Shown: in pieces, positions 1 through 7,572 of the stretch
How positions within the stretch are numbered: the first letter of the stretch is position 1
Layout of the letters: each line of letters begins with the position of its first letter
From: JAUVZF01 sp964449275
GTDB taxonomy: Bacteria > Planctomycetota > Phycisphaerae > FEN-1346
Length of the DNA: 14,221 nucleotides
Reading direction: 5' to 3'
Assembly (NCBI GenBank): GCA_964449275.1
Contig: CAYVAM010000102.1
Coordinates: forward strand, 1-14,221
The notes under the pieces: model-generated
The model's input: only the letters and a program-made list of their open reading frames with translations
Told to the model about the DNA's origin: nothing
Database searches by the model: none
Translations under genes and position numbers: made by a program

Positions 1-2375
1 TCGTACTCGCCCACGACGGCGAGCGCCGGCTCGGGGAGTGCGAGCGCGGCCGCACTGTCGGCGACACGGACGCATGCGGGGGCGCGATCCGGATCGCGCG
101 CACTCGGGGCAAGGAGGGAGAAGAAGGTCCGGTGCCGCCCCTTCCTCGCTTTCCCGCGCCACTCCATGGCGGCGAGCCTGCCCCGGACGGTCGTCCTGGT
201 GGGGTCGCAGAGGCACACGTCGAACGCTTTGCCCTGCGCCGCCCCGCGTCCTGCCAGCCGCATCGCGCCGGGCGCGGGGGTCGTCCGACGGACAGCCGAG
301 GCCGTCTCCCACTGGACCTGCACCTCGAGGTTCTCGCTGTCCGTGCGGAACGCCAAGTCATCGATGATGAGGGCGTACTTGCCCGTGCGCTGGACGAGCG
401 TGCGACGCCAGTTGCACCAGGCGGCATCGGGCACCTCGGCCACCGCGACGGCCGTCGGGCCGATGACGTCGCGATATCGCAGCGCCCCGTTCATGGCGAC
501 CCTGGGCTCAACCAGGCCGTCGGCTCGCGTGACAACCTGGTTGCGGTAGCCCTCCAGGAGCGTCAGACCGTCGATGCGCAGTTGGAGAATCGCAAACGTA
601 TGGTACGGGTTGCGCGACGCGCCGTTGAGGCCGTCGATGAGGACGAAGTCGCCGGAAGCATCCGTAGCGCTTCGGTAACTGCCGAACTGGAACGACTCCT
701 CAAGCGGAAACCCGTTTTGCCGACGGTGCCATGCCGGTTCCGACAGGCCGTGAACGCTCCACCGGCCGACCAGATCATCCGGGGGCGCGGGCACGAGGTG
801 CTCCTCCGGCCAGAATGACTGGCCAAGACGAAAGACGTCCGTGTCCACGCCGCACCGCGTTCGGTAGGTAACGTAGCGGCCGTCTTGCATCAGGTGGGCG
901 GCCTTGTGCAGAAACCCGACGGACGCTGACCTCAGTGCCCAGTCTGCGTCCCGCCCGGAGACCAAGATTTCCTGTCCCCTGAGCAGTGTCCTCAGCGCTG
1001 CGTTGGTCACCGGTTTCCGATCGCCCGAGAGGATCAGATACGTGAAGATGGGGGCGATGCCCGTGTTGTACCAGAACAGGTTGTCGTTCTCCCCGCCGAC
1101 CCAGGCGTAGTCGTCGAGCGACGCGAAGTGCATGCCGGCGCTGTGCATCGCGTGACGCCAGACGGGATGGGGATAGTCCTTCTGGAAGTAGCGCGCGAGG
1201 CAGTAGAGCGAGACGGCCGACCACTGGCCGTGGCGCGATCCCACGGCCTGCGGCGGCGTCGTCCGCCCGTAGACACCCTCATCCCGCCGGTGCAGGAGTT
1301 GCCTGGCAAAGGCGTTCGCGACGCGCAGCCGCTCGGCGTCGGTGAAGAGGGGGCTCTCCTCGATGAGGTCCCAGAACAGGATCATCAGGTGGGCGTTGTA
1401 GTGGTACGGCCCGCTGAGTGGCTCGTCCTTATTCTCGATGCGTTCGCCGTCGATCTCGGCAATCTCTTGTCGGGCCTTGGCGTCGGGCAGCGCCAGACGA
1501 AGGAATTCGCGAGCACTTCGCTCGTTGCCGGTCATGTAGTACATGGCCATGTGCTTGCTGATGCTGTTCCAGCCGAAGTAGCCGACGGAACCGTAGCCGC
1601 GCGACGCGTCCCAAATCTTGAACTCCCGAACGTCGGTCGGCACGGCCGTGCCCTTGCCCAGCCGGATGTCCGCAAGGCGGCCAATCGCCAGCGTCCCGGG
1701 CCCGGCCTTTACCCGGCCAAGCCGCTCCAGAAACAGATCGGTCGCCGTCCTGACTCCCGCCGGATCGCTGCCCCCGAGGAAGATGACGTTCCGACCATCT
1801 CCAAACGGGTTGTGCAGCGTCCGCACCACGTAGCCTTCGCGACCGGGGTAGCGCAGGTCGAGCAGCGTGTAATAGCGGTTGTACAGTTCACTTATGGTCC
1901 GGTTCGTCGAACGGTTGCCCAGGGCGATGAGGTTCGACCTGATGGGTACGGCCGCTTCCGCCGACGTGTCGCGGGCGATTGGCACACGCACGCCCGCCTT
2001 CGTCTCGATGGCCTGCTGAATGCGCCGGGCCTCGGCTGCATACAGACCCGAGGCCGGCGCGCTGATCGTAACGCCGGGCTTGCCGCTGCTGACGAGGACG
2101 GTCTCGATGTGCAAGTCCTTCAGTTCCGCATAGGTTGGAGGCACGGCCTTGCGGCCCGTGTCGGCCGTCTCGACAAGGCTCAGGCGAAGGGCCTTTCCCC
2201 CGGCGTACAGCGACCAACCTTCAGGCAGGCCGTTCGGTCGCACAGCATCTTCGAAGGAGGGGTTCTTCAGTGGCACCTCGGAAACCGCCGCCGCGCACCG
2301 CCTCTGGGTAGATCCCGCAAGCAGCGCCGTCGCAAGGAGCGCCGTCAGCGTCGCCCTCGTCGACTGCGAGCCCAT
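1..2375 (-). CDS. Large secreted polysaccharide-lyase/glycosidase-like protein (3' end outside window)
   Basis: This frame runs without a stop from ATG at 2375 to the window edge (791 complete codons), so the C-terminus is missing. The start is supported by a GGGAGGGGG Shine-Dalgarno sequence. Residues 1-30 look like a Sec signal peptide ending near CAAA. Residues 36-75 look like the start of a CBM4/9-type module (NPSFED, then GLPEGW), but only about 40 residues are present where such modules usually have 130-150. From about 78 to 235 there is an alpha/beta module like the N-terminal domain of alpha-glucuronidases (SAPASGLYAAEARRIQQAI; later VIFLGGSDPAGV). Residues 235-520 are helix-rich with many W, Y and H, like an alpha-toroid. 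Later residues are beta-rich (NPYHTFAILQLRIDG), reminiscent of heparinase II/III-type lyases. The gene lies 62 bases after the DUF4838 gene on the same strand, suggesting co-transcription. Secretion and a carbohydrate-related role are likely; the exact enzyme class is inference and no catalytic residue is assigned. Confidence 0.8.
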   Translation of the reverse strand, partial: MGSQSTRATLTALLATALLAGSTQRRCAAAVSEVPLKNPSFEDAVRPNGLPEGWSLYAGGKALRLSLVETADTGRKAVPPTYAELKDLHIETVLVSSGKPGVTISAPASGLYAAEARRIQQAIETKAGVRVPIARDTSAEAAVPIRSNLIALGNRSTNRTISELYNRYYTLLDLRYPGREGYVVRTLHNPFGDGRNVIFLGGSDPAGVRTATDLFLERLGRVKAGPGTLAIGRLADIRLGKGTAVPTDVREFKIWDASRGYGSVGYFGWNSISKHMAMYYMTGNERSAREFLRLALPDAKARQEIAEIDGERIENKDEPLSGPYHYNAHLMILFWDLIEESPLFTDAERLRVANAFARQLLHRRDEGVYGRTTPPQAVGSRHGQWSAVSLYCLARYFQKDYPHPVWRHAMHSAGMHFASLDDYAWVGGENDNLFWYNTGIAPIFTYLILSGDRKPVTNAALRTLLRGQEILVSGRDADWALRSASVGFLHKAAHLMQDGRYVTYRTRCGVDTDVFRLGQSFWPEEHLVPAPPDDLVGRWSVHGLSEPAWHRRQNGFPLEESFQFGSYRSATDASGDFVLIDGLNGASRNPYHTFAILQLRIDGLTLLEGYRNQVVTRADGLVEPRVAMNGALRYRDVIGPTAVAVAEVPDAAWCNWRRTLVQRTGKYALIIDDLAFRTDSENLEVQVQWETASAVRRTTPAPGAMRLAGRGAAQGKAFDVCLCDPTRTTVRGRLAAMEWRGKARKGRHRTFFSLLAPSARDPDRAPACVRVADSAAALALPEPALAVVGEY

Positions 2376-2429
2376 GCTCTACCCCCTCCCGCCATCCTCG
2401 ACGAACTGTCACGGACCGGCCGCGACGTG
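2151..2429 (-). repeat. Duplicated secretory-leader segment, copy 1
   Basis: This segment matches 5232-5510 with a constant offset of 3081. By eye, 2151-2384 is identical (234 bases), covering the Shine-Dalgarno proximal region, the start codon and the first 75 codons of the large secreted gene. From 2385 to 2429 the match continues with about eight mismatches, then fades near the stop codon of the DUF4838 gene. The inner boundary falls exactly after codon 75 (Arg), and the two copies continue into unrelated sequence from there. Confidence 0.93.
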
Positions 2430-2437
2430 ACGTCCTT

Positions 2438-4963
2438 TCAACCCTTCTCGTCGGCGAGCGTCCCGGCCGGATCGGCTATCAGGCCGTCGATGAGCGGATC
2501 GGCGTACCACCGCCGGGCCTCCGGGCGCAGGCGCACGATGCGCTGGAGCCAGTCGGCAACGATGCCGGCCTCGCGTCGGCCGATGGTTCGGATCTTCATC
2601 GCCCGGCCGATGCGGCAGAACTCGGCCAGCCGCGCGGCAAAGGTCGCCCGGTCCACCGCCAGTTTGCCGTTGCCGGGGTTCCGCTCGTTCAGGTCGGCAA
2701 AGAGGACACAGAACTTCTCGGCCCGGACGCGGTAGAGCGACGCCCGGTCGTCCGCGGCGGCCTGCTCGGCCTTGCGGAACATCTCGAGCGCCCGCTCGGC
2801 ATACTCGGCGGTCACGAGGCCGGGGTTGGCGCCCTCGCACATCTGGTGGACCTGTCTCTCGTCAATCTGGCGGTGCAGAAAGTCGAAGTATTCGCGCACG
2901 TGCGGCGCCGCCTTGCCGTAATAGGCCGCCATGAAGGACTGGATGAGGGCCTCGACGTCGGCCTTCGGGTACCACAGGAGGCGGCTCTGGACGAAGACGA
3001 ACAGGTCCTTGAAGTTGTACGGCACGCCGCAGTAGTAGATGCCGCGGATGCCGTGGGCCGCGTAGAAATCCAGTTTCCGCTTCATCGCCCGGAAACTGCC
3101 GAACGGTTCGTACCATATCTTGTAACCGCGCGGGTAATCAAAGATGTACATGTTCTTTGGACACTTGGCGATCCATCCTTTCAGGTCCTCCATCGCCCGG
3201 CGGTTCTGTGGGCACGTCAGGTCGTGACTCTGGCAGGCCGCGCGGCGCGGGTACGGGCAGAACTGGACCATGACGTTCGGTTCAGGCATGACCTTCACGG
3301 GCGGGGGCGACGTCGCGTTGGTGTAGGCGAGTGTCAGGATGCGCTTGTCGGGATATTTCTTCGCAACCTTGCGCGCGATGTAGTTCACGTAGTCGAGCAG
3401 CCGGTCGGTCATCTCGACGCCCGCCACGGCGTCGAGCGCCTTGCATTTTTCGCACCGGCACCATGCGCGTCCGTCGCCCTGGCTGACGCCGAAGAACGTC
3501 CGGTCCTTCTGCTTCTCGATGAGTGCAAGCATCCGCTCGGCCGAGATGCGCCGCACGTCCGGGTTCGAGAGGCAGAGGTGCACGTCGAACCGGTGCTTCT
3601 TCGGGTCGCGCCACAACCGCTTGCCGTCCTTCTGGAGCGCGAAGTACTCCGGATGCTCTTTGCCGTACTTGTCGTAAGGCAGCAGGTACGCGGCCGCATG
3701 GACCAGGCCGCCCGGCTCGCCGATCTCGCGCGGGTTGCCCAGGTCGTCGGCGGGCGTGTGGCCGAGTTTCAGGTTCTGCGTCATCTTGCGCAACTCGTAC
3801 TGAGGCCGGGCGCGCAGGTCGGCGTCGGCGATGACCAGGTCGCGTACCGTCGGCACGACCTCGCAGTCCGGCGCGTAGAACCTGACGCCGAGGTGCTCGA
3901 GCAGCGCGTACGCGCCGTACACGGTCCCGAGGTCGCGCCAGCCGCAGACGGCGGCCCTGCCGTTGGCGACCTTGACGACGTACCCGTCGCGGCGGACGGC
4001 ATCGAGTTCGTCCTGCGTGATGAGGCCGGCGTCACGCGCCGGCCGCCCAACCGCGATTACGCCCTCCGGCACTTTGCCGCCGGCGATTTCGATTCTCTCG
4101 AGTCCCTTGCCCGAGATGCGCTTGAGGTACGCCGCCAGTTCGTCGGCCGCCAGCCGCTCGCGCCGGCTCGCGTCGGGGCCGGTCGCCACGGTCTTGACGG
4201 CGGCGCCGGACGAAAAGCGAATCGTGCCGACCACGGACACGGGGTCGGGCGGTTCGACGCGGAGTTCGACCATTGAAATCGTCTCCTTCCCTGCCGCGGC
4301 GGGGATCGACGTGAAGGCCCACAGGCCCTGGCTGCTGCCGTAGCGCGGGACACGGGCATCGAACGGATACACGTCCGTCGGCGAGGCGGAAGAGACGATG
4401 ATCGTCCTGGCTGGTGTCTTGACGGCAATCGCGTCGCCGCCGCGCGCCATGCCGCCCTGTTTGCCGACCTTCGGGATCGCCTTGCGCTCGGCGACCAACC
4501 CGGCCGCGTTCCACACCTCGACCGTCCCGCCGGCGACAAGGTGCGGCGGCATCTGAAACACGGCGTACTCGACCGGTCCGACCGTCTCGCCCTCCGCCAC
4601 GGCCAGGCGGACGGCGGCTCGCACGCCCTTTTCCGACACGGTGGCCGAGTAGGTGAAGCGGCCCTTCTTGAGGTCCGCTTCGAGCGTAATCGTACGGCCG
4701 TTGGGCGAGACTGCGGCGCGGCCTTTGTGCCAGCCATCGCCGGATGAGACCAACACGCTCTTGTAGCCGGGCGTCGAGACGCTGAAATAGGAGCCGATGG
4801 ACACCGTCTCGCCCTTGTGCGTGACCTTCAGGCCCGAGGCGCTCATGCGGACGGCGTAGTCGCCCGCACGGACGCGTAGAGCGTCCTTTTCTCCTGCCGC
4901 AGCGTCCGGCACCGCGGCTGCAAGCAGAACCAGCAAGGCTAAAGCGATGGGGCGAGCTGGCAT
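2438..4963 (-). CDS. DUF4838 domain-containing secreted protein
   Basis: This is an 841-residue protein. The start is well supported by AAGGAGAG eight bases upstream of ATG. Residues 1-23 form a signal peptide (leucine/alanine core, DAAA cleavage site). Residues 25-245 look like a beta-sandwich. Residues 255-365 resemble the alpha/beta N-terminal module of GH67/GH20-type enzymes (LAADELAAYLKRISG; later TVYGAYALLEHLGVRFYAPD). DUF4838 covers about 395-680 and includes HPEYFALQKDGKRLW, LCLSNPDVR, GVSQGDGRAWCRCEKCKAL and YYCGVPYNFKDL. The tight Cys cluster at 502-507 could bind a metal; that is inference. The C-terminal 160 residues are helical. DUF4838 proteins are common in Planctomycetota and Bacteroidota polysaccharide loci, and their reaction is unproven. 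The gene lies between the chimeric ORF and the large secreted gene on one strand. The full length appears intact. Confidence 0.93.
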   Translation of the reverse strand: MPARPIALALLVLLAAAVPDAAAGEKDALRVRAGDYAVRMSASGLKVTHKGETVSIGSYFSVSTPGYKSVLVSSGDGWHKGRAAVSPNGRTITLEADLKKGRFTYSATVSEKGVRAAVRLAVAEGETVGPVEYAVFQMPPHLVAGGTVEVWNAAGLVAERKAIPKVGKQGGMARGGDAIAVKTPARTIIVSSASPTDVYPFDARVPRYGSSQGLWAFTSIPAAAGKETISMVELRVEPPDPVSVVGTIRFSSGAAVKTVATGPDASRRERLAADELAAYLKRISGKGLERIEIAGGKVPEGVIAVGRPARDAGLITQDELDAVRRDGYVVKVANGRAAVCGWRDLGTVYGAYALLEHLGVRFYAPDCEVVPTVRDLVIADADLRARPQYELRKMTQNLKLGHTPADDLGNPREIGEPGGLVHAAAYLLPYDKYGKEHPEYFALQKDGKRLWRDPKKHRFDVHLCLSNPDVRRISAERMLALIEKQKDRTFFGVSQGDGRAWCRCEKCKALDAVAGVEMTDRLLDYVNYIARKVAKKYPDKRILTLAYTNATSPPPVKVMPEPNVMVQFCPYPRRAACQSHDLTCPQNRRAMEDLKGWIAKCPKNMYIFDYPRGYKIWYEPFGSFRAMKRKLDFYAAHGIRGIYYCGVPYNFKDLFVFVQSRLLWYPKADVEALIQSFMAAYYGKAAPHVREYFDFLHRQIDERQVHQMCEGANPGLVTAEYAERALEMFRKAEQAAADDRASLYRVRAEKFCVLFADLNERNPGNGKLAVDRATFAARLAEFCRIGRAMKIRTIGRREAGIVADWLQRIVRLRPEARRWYADPLIDGLIADPAGTLADEKG

Positions 4964-5000
4964 CGGAGTCTCTCCTTATTGGCATGAAATCCGGTCGTTC

Positions 5001-5030
5001 GAAGCGTCGCGGCGCGGGCGCCGCCGCTTC
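5001..5030 (-). promoter_or_regulatory. GC-rich stem-loop ahead of the DUF4838 gene
   Basis: In the 79-base gap between the chimeric ORF and the DUF4838 gene, GCGGCGC (5009-5015) and GCGCCGC (5018-5024) form a seven-base-pair stem around GG. GAAGC (5001-5005) pairs with GCTTC (5026-5030) outside a small internal loop. No U-run follows on the minus strand, so it is a poor match to an intrinsic terminator. It may act as a processing or stability element between the two cistrons. The function is inference. Confidence 0.35.
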
Positions 5031-5042
5031 CGGCGGTCCGTG

Positions 5043-5456
5043 TCAACGCTCACGGTGTATGGCCGAGGCCAGGCGCGCGACGCCCGTTCGAATCTCGTCG
5101 ATGGTCGGCACGCCGAAGCTCAGGCGCAGCGTGTTGGTGGGGATGGTGCGTGTCGGGTCGTTCGGGTAGCAGTAGGCGCCCGGGACGTACAGGACGCCTT
5201 CGTCGATGGCCCGGCCGAAGAGGCGGCCATCGCGGCCCGTGTCGGCCGTCTCGACAAGGCTCAGGCGAAGGGCCTTTCCCCCGGCGTACAGCGACCAACC
5301 TTCAGGCAGGCCGTTCGGTCGCACAGCATCTTCGAAGGAGGGGTTCTTCAGTGGCACCTCGGAAACCGCCGCCGCGCACCGCCTCTGGGTAGATCCCGCA
5401 AGCAGCGCCGTCGCAAGGAGCGCCGTCAGCGTCGCCCTCGTCGACTGCGAGCCCAT
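5043..5456 (-). pseudogene. Chimeric ORF: secretory leader fused to an aminotransferase C-terminus
   Basis: This 137-codon frame starts with the same ATG, Shine-Dalgarno sequence and 75 residues (signal peptide plus start of a CBM-like module) as the large secreted gene at 2375. Immediately after Arg75 it switches to 62 residues typical of the C-terminus of fold-type I PLP-dependent aminotransferases of the MocR/2-aminoadipate type: EGVLYVPGAYCYP, then NTLRLSFGVPTIDEIRTGV, then a final helix. The conserved Arg of the TLRLSFG segment normally binds the substrate carboxylate. The PLP-binding lysine and the whole large domain are absent, so it cannot be an active transaminase. The frame is open across the joint and has a candidate promoter upstream, so a short exported product is possible. 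More likely it is the remnant of an aminotransferase gene whose 5' four-fifths was replaced. Confidence 0.8.
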
Positions 5457-5510
5457 GCTCTACCCTCTGCCGCCATCCTCGACCGACACTCACAGACTGG
5501 CCGCGACGTC
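5232..5510 (-). repeat. Duplicated secretory-leader segment, copy 2
   Basis: This is the partner of 2151-2429. Bases 5232-5465 are identical to copy 1, and 5466-5510 are about 84% identical. It supplies the start signals and first 75 codons of the chimeric ORF. Its outer end fades at the position matching the end of the DUF4838 gene, but no DUF4838 coding remnant is visible upstream. Confidence 0.93.
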
Positions 5511-5558
5511 CGGCTTCCGACCCGGTTCGCAACATCACCGGCCGTGAACGGGAGAAGC

Positions 5559-5587
5559 ATCATACACGCGGCACACGACCGTGTCAT
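5559..5587 (-). promoter_or_regulatory. Candidate sigma70-type promoter for the leftward gene set
   Basis: On the minus strand ATGACA (5587-5582) is followed, after a 17-base spacer, by TATGAT (5564-5559). Each hexamer differs from consensus by one base (TTGACA, TATAAT), and the spacing is optimal. Transcription would begin near 5552, about 95 bases before the chimeric start codon. A small inverted repeat, ACACG-AC-CGTGT (5573-5584), lies in the spacer and overlaps the -35 edge, where a repressor could bind. Such matches also occur by chance and Planctomycetota promoters are poorly defined. Confidence 0.4.
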
Positions 5588-5950
5588 CATGCGAATGACC
5601 GCTCTCCCGGCACTCGGACCAATGTGGGCCTGCATGCCGCTACGGCTCGGGATCGGTGCGAGCGAACATGCTCGCCGCGCGTCTCGCCAGGGGAATGGCC
5701 GCCCGGAATCGATCGCGCTCGCAGCCACGAGCGCCACCGGGTTCAGCGCGCCTCGTTCACACGGTCGCAAGTAGGGCCGAGAATCTCGCTGTTGGGCTAC
5801 ACCTTGGTGGACAGGTTCGCGAAGAAGACGCCATCCCCAAGAGCGAAGGCACGCGGACGACGTGGCGGATGTGCTGCAGAGACTGCATGCCCGCTGCGAC
5901 GAACTCCGCGACCACCACGGCGACATGGAACGGATACGTCAAGATCAAGA
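5588..5950. other. Stretch with no assignable gene
   Basis: Several overlapping open frames cross this stretch on both strands, but none gives a recognisable protein. About 5840-5950 looks faintly coding: one plus-strand frame reads VADVLQRLHARCDELRD and another has high GC at third positions. The two disagree and neither has a start with a ribosome-binding site. It may be further debris of the mosaic region. No RNA gene or clear repeat was seen. Confidence 0.3.
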
Positions 5951-6220
5951 GCCGCCCGGGCCGATCTTCCCGCAGGGCTGTACCCCGATCCGTTGGTTCC
6001 GTTCATCAGTCCGATCACGGGCAAACGGATCGAACCGCGACGCCGCCTTCCGGAAAGATGGGGAGGACCGGTGACGGTCCGAGGGCAGGACATGTATGCG
6101 CTGCCCTTTGAGGTCTTCCGAGGTCAAAACCAGCCGATTTGGGTCGACGTTTACGTGCCCAAGGACGCTGCGGCAGGAGTATACGAGGGCAAGTTCCGCG
6201 TCACCGCCCGCCGCGGCGAG
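5951..6220 (+). pseudogene. GH123/DUF4091-type N-terminal domain fragment
   Basis: Inside a longer open frame (5624-6391), about 90 residues carry the hallmarks of the N-terminal domain found in GH123 / DUF4091 family proteins: ADLPAGLYPDPLVPF, then MYALPFEVFRGQNQPIWVDV, then YVPKDAAAGVYEGKF. That domain normally precedes a TIM-barrel catalytic domain, which is absent here, and no signal peptide or start can be tied to it upstream. After RRGE (6220) the sequence changes to an unrelated helical tail. It is therefore an internal fragment of a glycoside hydrolase-like gene, broken on both sides. Family recognition is fairly firm; the exact left boundary is not. Confidence 0.7.
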
Positions 6221-6391
6221 ATCGACCCGCGGGTGGCCAACGCCGTAGGCTACCTGAGCGGGACGCTTCTGAAGGCCCTCCAGCAGGGCGACATCGCCAA
6301 GGCGGACGCGCTGTGGGACATCGGCCAGAGAGAAGCCGCGGCGCGGTTGTGGAAGGCTCAGGCGGGAGTCGGCCTGCGCACCCGTGAGTGA
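6221..6391 (+). pseudogene. Unrelated helical tail fused in frame to the GH123-type fragment
   Basis: From 6221 the frame reads IDPRVANAVGYLSGTLLKAL followed by QQGDIAKADALWD and ends at TGA 6389-6391. The PRVANAVGYLSG...LLKAL pattern resembles the C-terminal helix of small uncharacterised proteins found near mobile or phage genes in many bacteria. That link comes from memory of the motif and is weak. The sequence is not part of GH123 proteins, so 6220/6221 is a probable fusion point. The open frame across it would give a hybrid with no predictable function. Confidence 0.45.
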
Positions 6392-6585
6392 GATGTGGCG
6401 GCCCGGCGTGTCGCCGTTGCGGCTGCGGGCGCTGCCCGGCGATTTGCCCGAGGCACGTCTGATGGTCGGGCTGCCCGAAGAGAGCCACCTCAGCAGTTGG
6501 CATATTGGCGAAACGTAGTGTATACCGTCAGTATCAGAAGCCTGTGCCGAGAGCAGAAGTGAGCCCTTTTGCGCGAGGGATTGCA
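6392..6585 (+). other. Gap with one possible 44-codon ORF (6384-6518)
   Basis: A short frame starts at GTG 6384, overlaps the preceding stop (GTGAGTGA), and ends at TAG 6516-6518. Its product begins MSEMWRPGVSPLRLRALPGD and ends HLSSWHIGET. The overlap suggests possible translational coupling, but I recognise no family and see no clear ribosome-binding site. The remainder holds the leader of the lamin-tail gene, with GAGGG at 6575-6579 serving as its Shine-Dalgarno sequence. Confidence 0.25.
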
Positions 6586-7572
6586 GTGAACGCGCCGAAC
6601 CGTACCTCAACTGTTGCACCTCTTTTCGAGCCGCTTGAGCAGCGGCTGCTGCTCGACGGCGGTCCGCTCATCACCGAGTTCCTGGCCATCAACAACACGC
6701 CCTGGTACGCCGACAATCCAGACTCCGACTGGGACTGGATCGAAATCCACAACCCGACACCCGATCCCATCGCGTTGGACGGCTGGCACTTGACGGACAA
6801 CCGGTCGGACCTGACCAAGTGGACGTTCCCCACGGGTACGACGCTGGATCCCGACGAGTACCTTATCGTCTTTGCGTCGCGCCTGGACAGCGGCGATCCG
6901 TCTCATCCCGATGACCTTCACGCCGGCTTCAAACTCGATGGCGGCGACCCCGAATACTTGGGCCTTGTGAAGCCCTGCGGCTCGGTCCAGGACATCGTTC
7001 ACGAGTACTTCCCCACCTACCCGGAACAGTTTGCGGACGTCTCGTACGGCATCAGTAGCGTGACCACGTCGTCGTCAACCCTCGTGGCCTCCGGCGCCAC
7101 CGCGGTCTTCCACGTCCCGGGCGCCGGTGAGGACGTCCTCGCCTGGACCGCGACCGACTTCGACGACTCGGGCTGGCTCGATACCCTCGCCCTGGACCAG
7201 AGCGGCGTGGTCGTCACCGAAATCGCAACCGGCGACACCCGGTTCGTCGAAATCCAGAACGTCATCGACCAGGCCGCGGATACGGCGGGCTGGTCGGTGC
7301 TGGTGAACGATGCGTCGTCCGGCAACATCAACGACGTGCACGGCGTGGCCTGGAGTCTGCCGGCCTCGGTCGCCGTGGGCGAGGTGCTCTATCGGACCGA
7401 CGACCCCGGCGATGCCTACTGGGGCAGCACCATCAACTGGGCCGCCGATGGGCCCGGCTGGGCGATGATCCTCGATTCGGGCGGCGCCGTCATGGACTTC
7501 GTCGTCTGGGGCTACACGGCGACCGAGATCGCCTCGCTCGAGATCGACTACGGCGGCTTTACACACATCACG
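6586..7572 (+). pseudogene. Lamin-tail-domain secreted protein with LEQRLLLDG signature, 3' truncated
   Basis: I prefer GTG at 6586, because GAGGG lies six bases upstream and it gives a short N-terminus (MNAPNRTSTVAPLFEPLEQR) ending in the planctomycete-type signature LEQRLLLDGG. The frame is open further upstream to TTG 6505. Directly after the signature comes a lamin tail domain (about residues 25-160): ITEFLAINN, DWIEIHNPT, LDGWHLTDN, WTFPTGTTLDPDEYLIVFAS, DGGDPEYLGL. The rest is acidic, beta-rich and repeat-like (FDDSGWLDTL; later GWAMILDSGGAVMDFVVW). Such proteins are usually large, exported and cell-surface associated. Here the gene stops being itself at 7572/7573, where it abuts the inverted 3' region of an IS630 transposase. 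The frame then runs through antisense transposase DNA to TGA at 7941, so any product would have a nonsense tail. Confidence 0.83.

Noticed and set aside
1128..2735. Long plus-strand open frame of 535 codons
   Set aside because: It is antisense to the large secreted gene and the end of DUF4838. Its product is Arg/Ala-rich with no domain, whereas the minus strand gives a coherent signal peptide and conserved blocks. Such frames are common opposite GC-rich genes.
2846..4276. Plus-strand open frame of 476 codons opposite DUF4838
   Set aside because: It is an antisense shadow of an intact, well-recognised gene; the composition is His/Arg/Val-rich with no ribosome-binding site.
5426..5926. Minus-strand open frame of 166 codons covering the promoter region
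   Set aside because: It is Ser/Arg/Cys-rich with no domain, and it overlaps the chimeric ORF's leader in another frame.
6505..6585. Start of the lamin-tail gene at TTG 6505
   Set aside because: There is no ribosome-binding site. GTG 6586 has GAGGG at proper spacing and puts the LEQRLLLDG signature close to the N-terminus as in related proteins.
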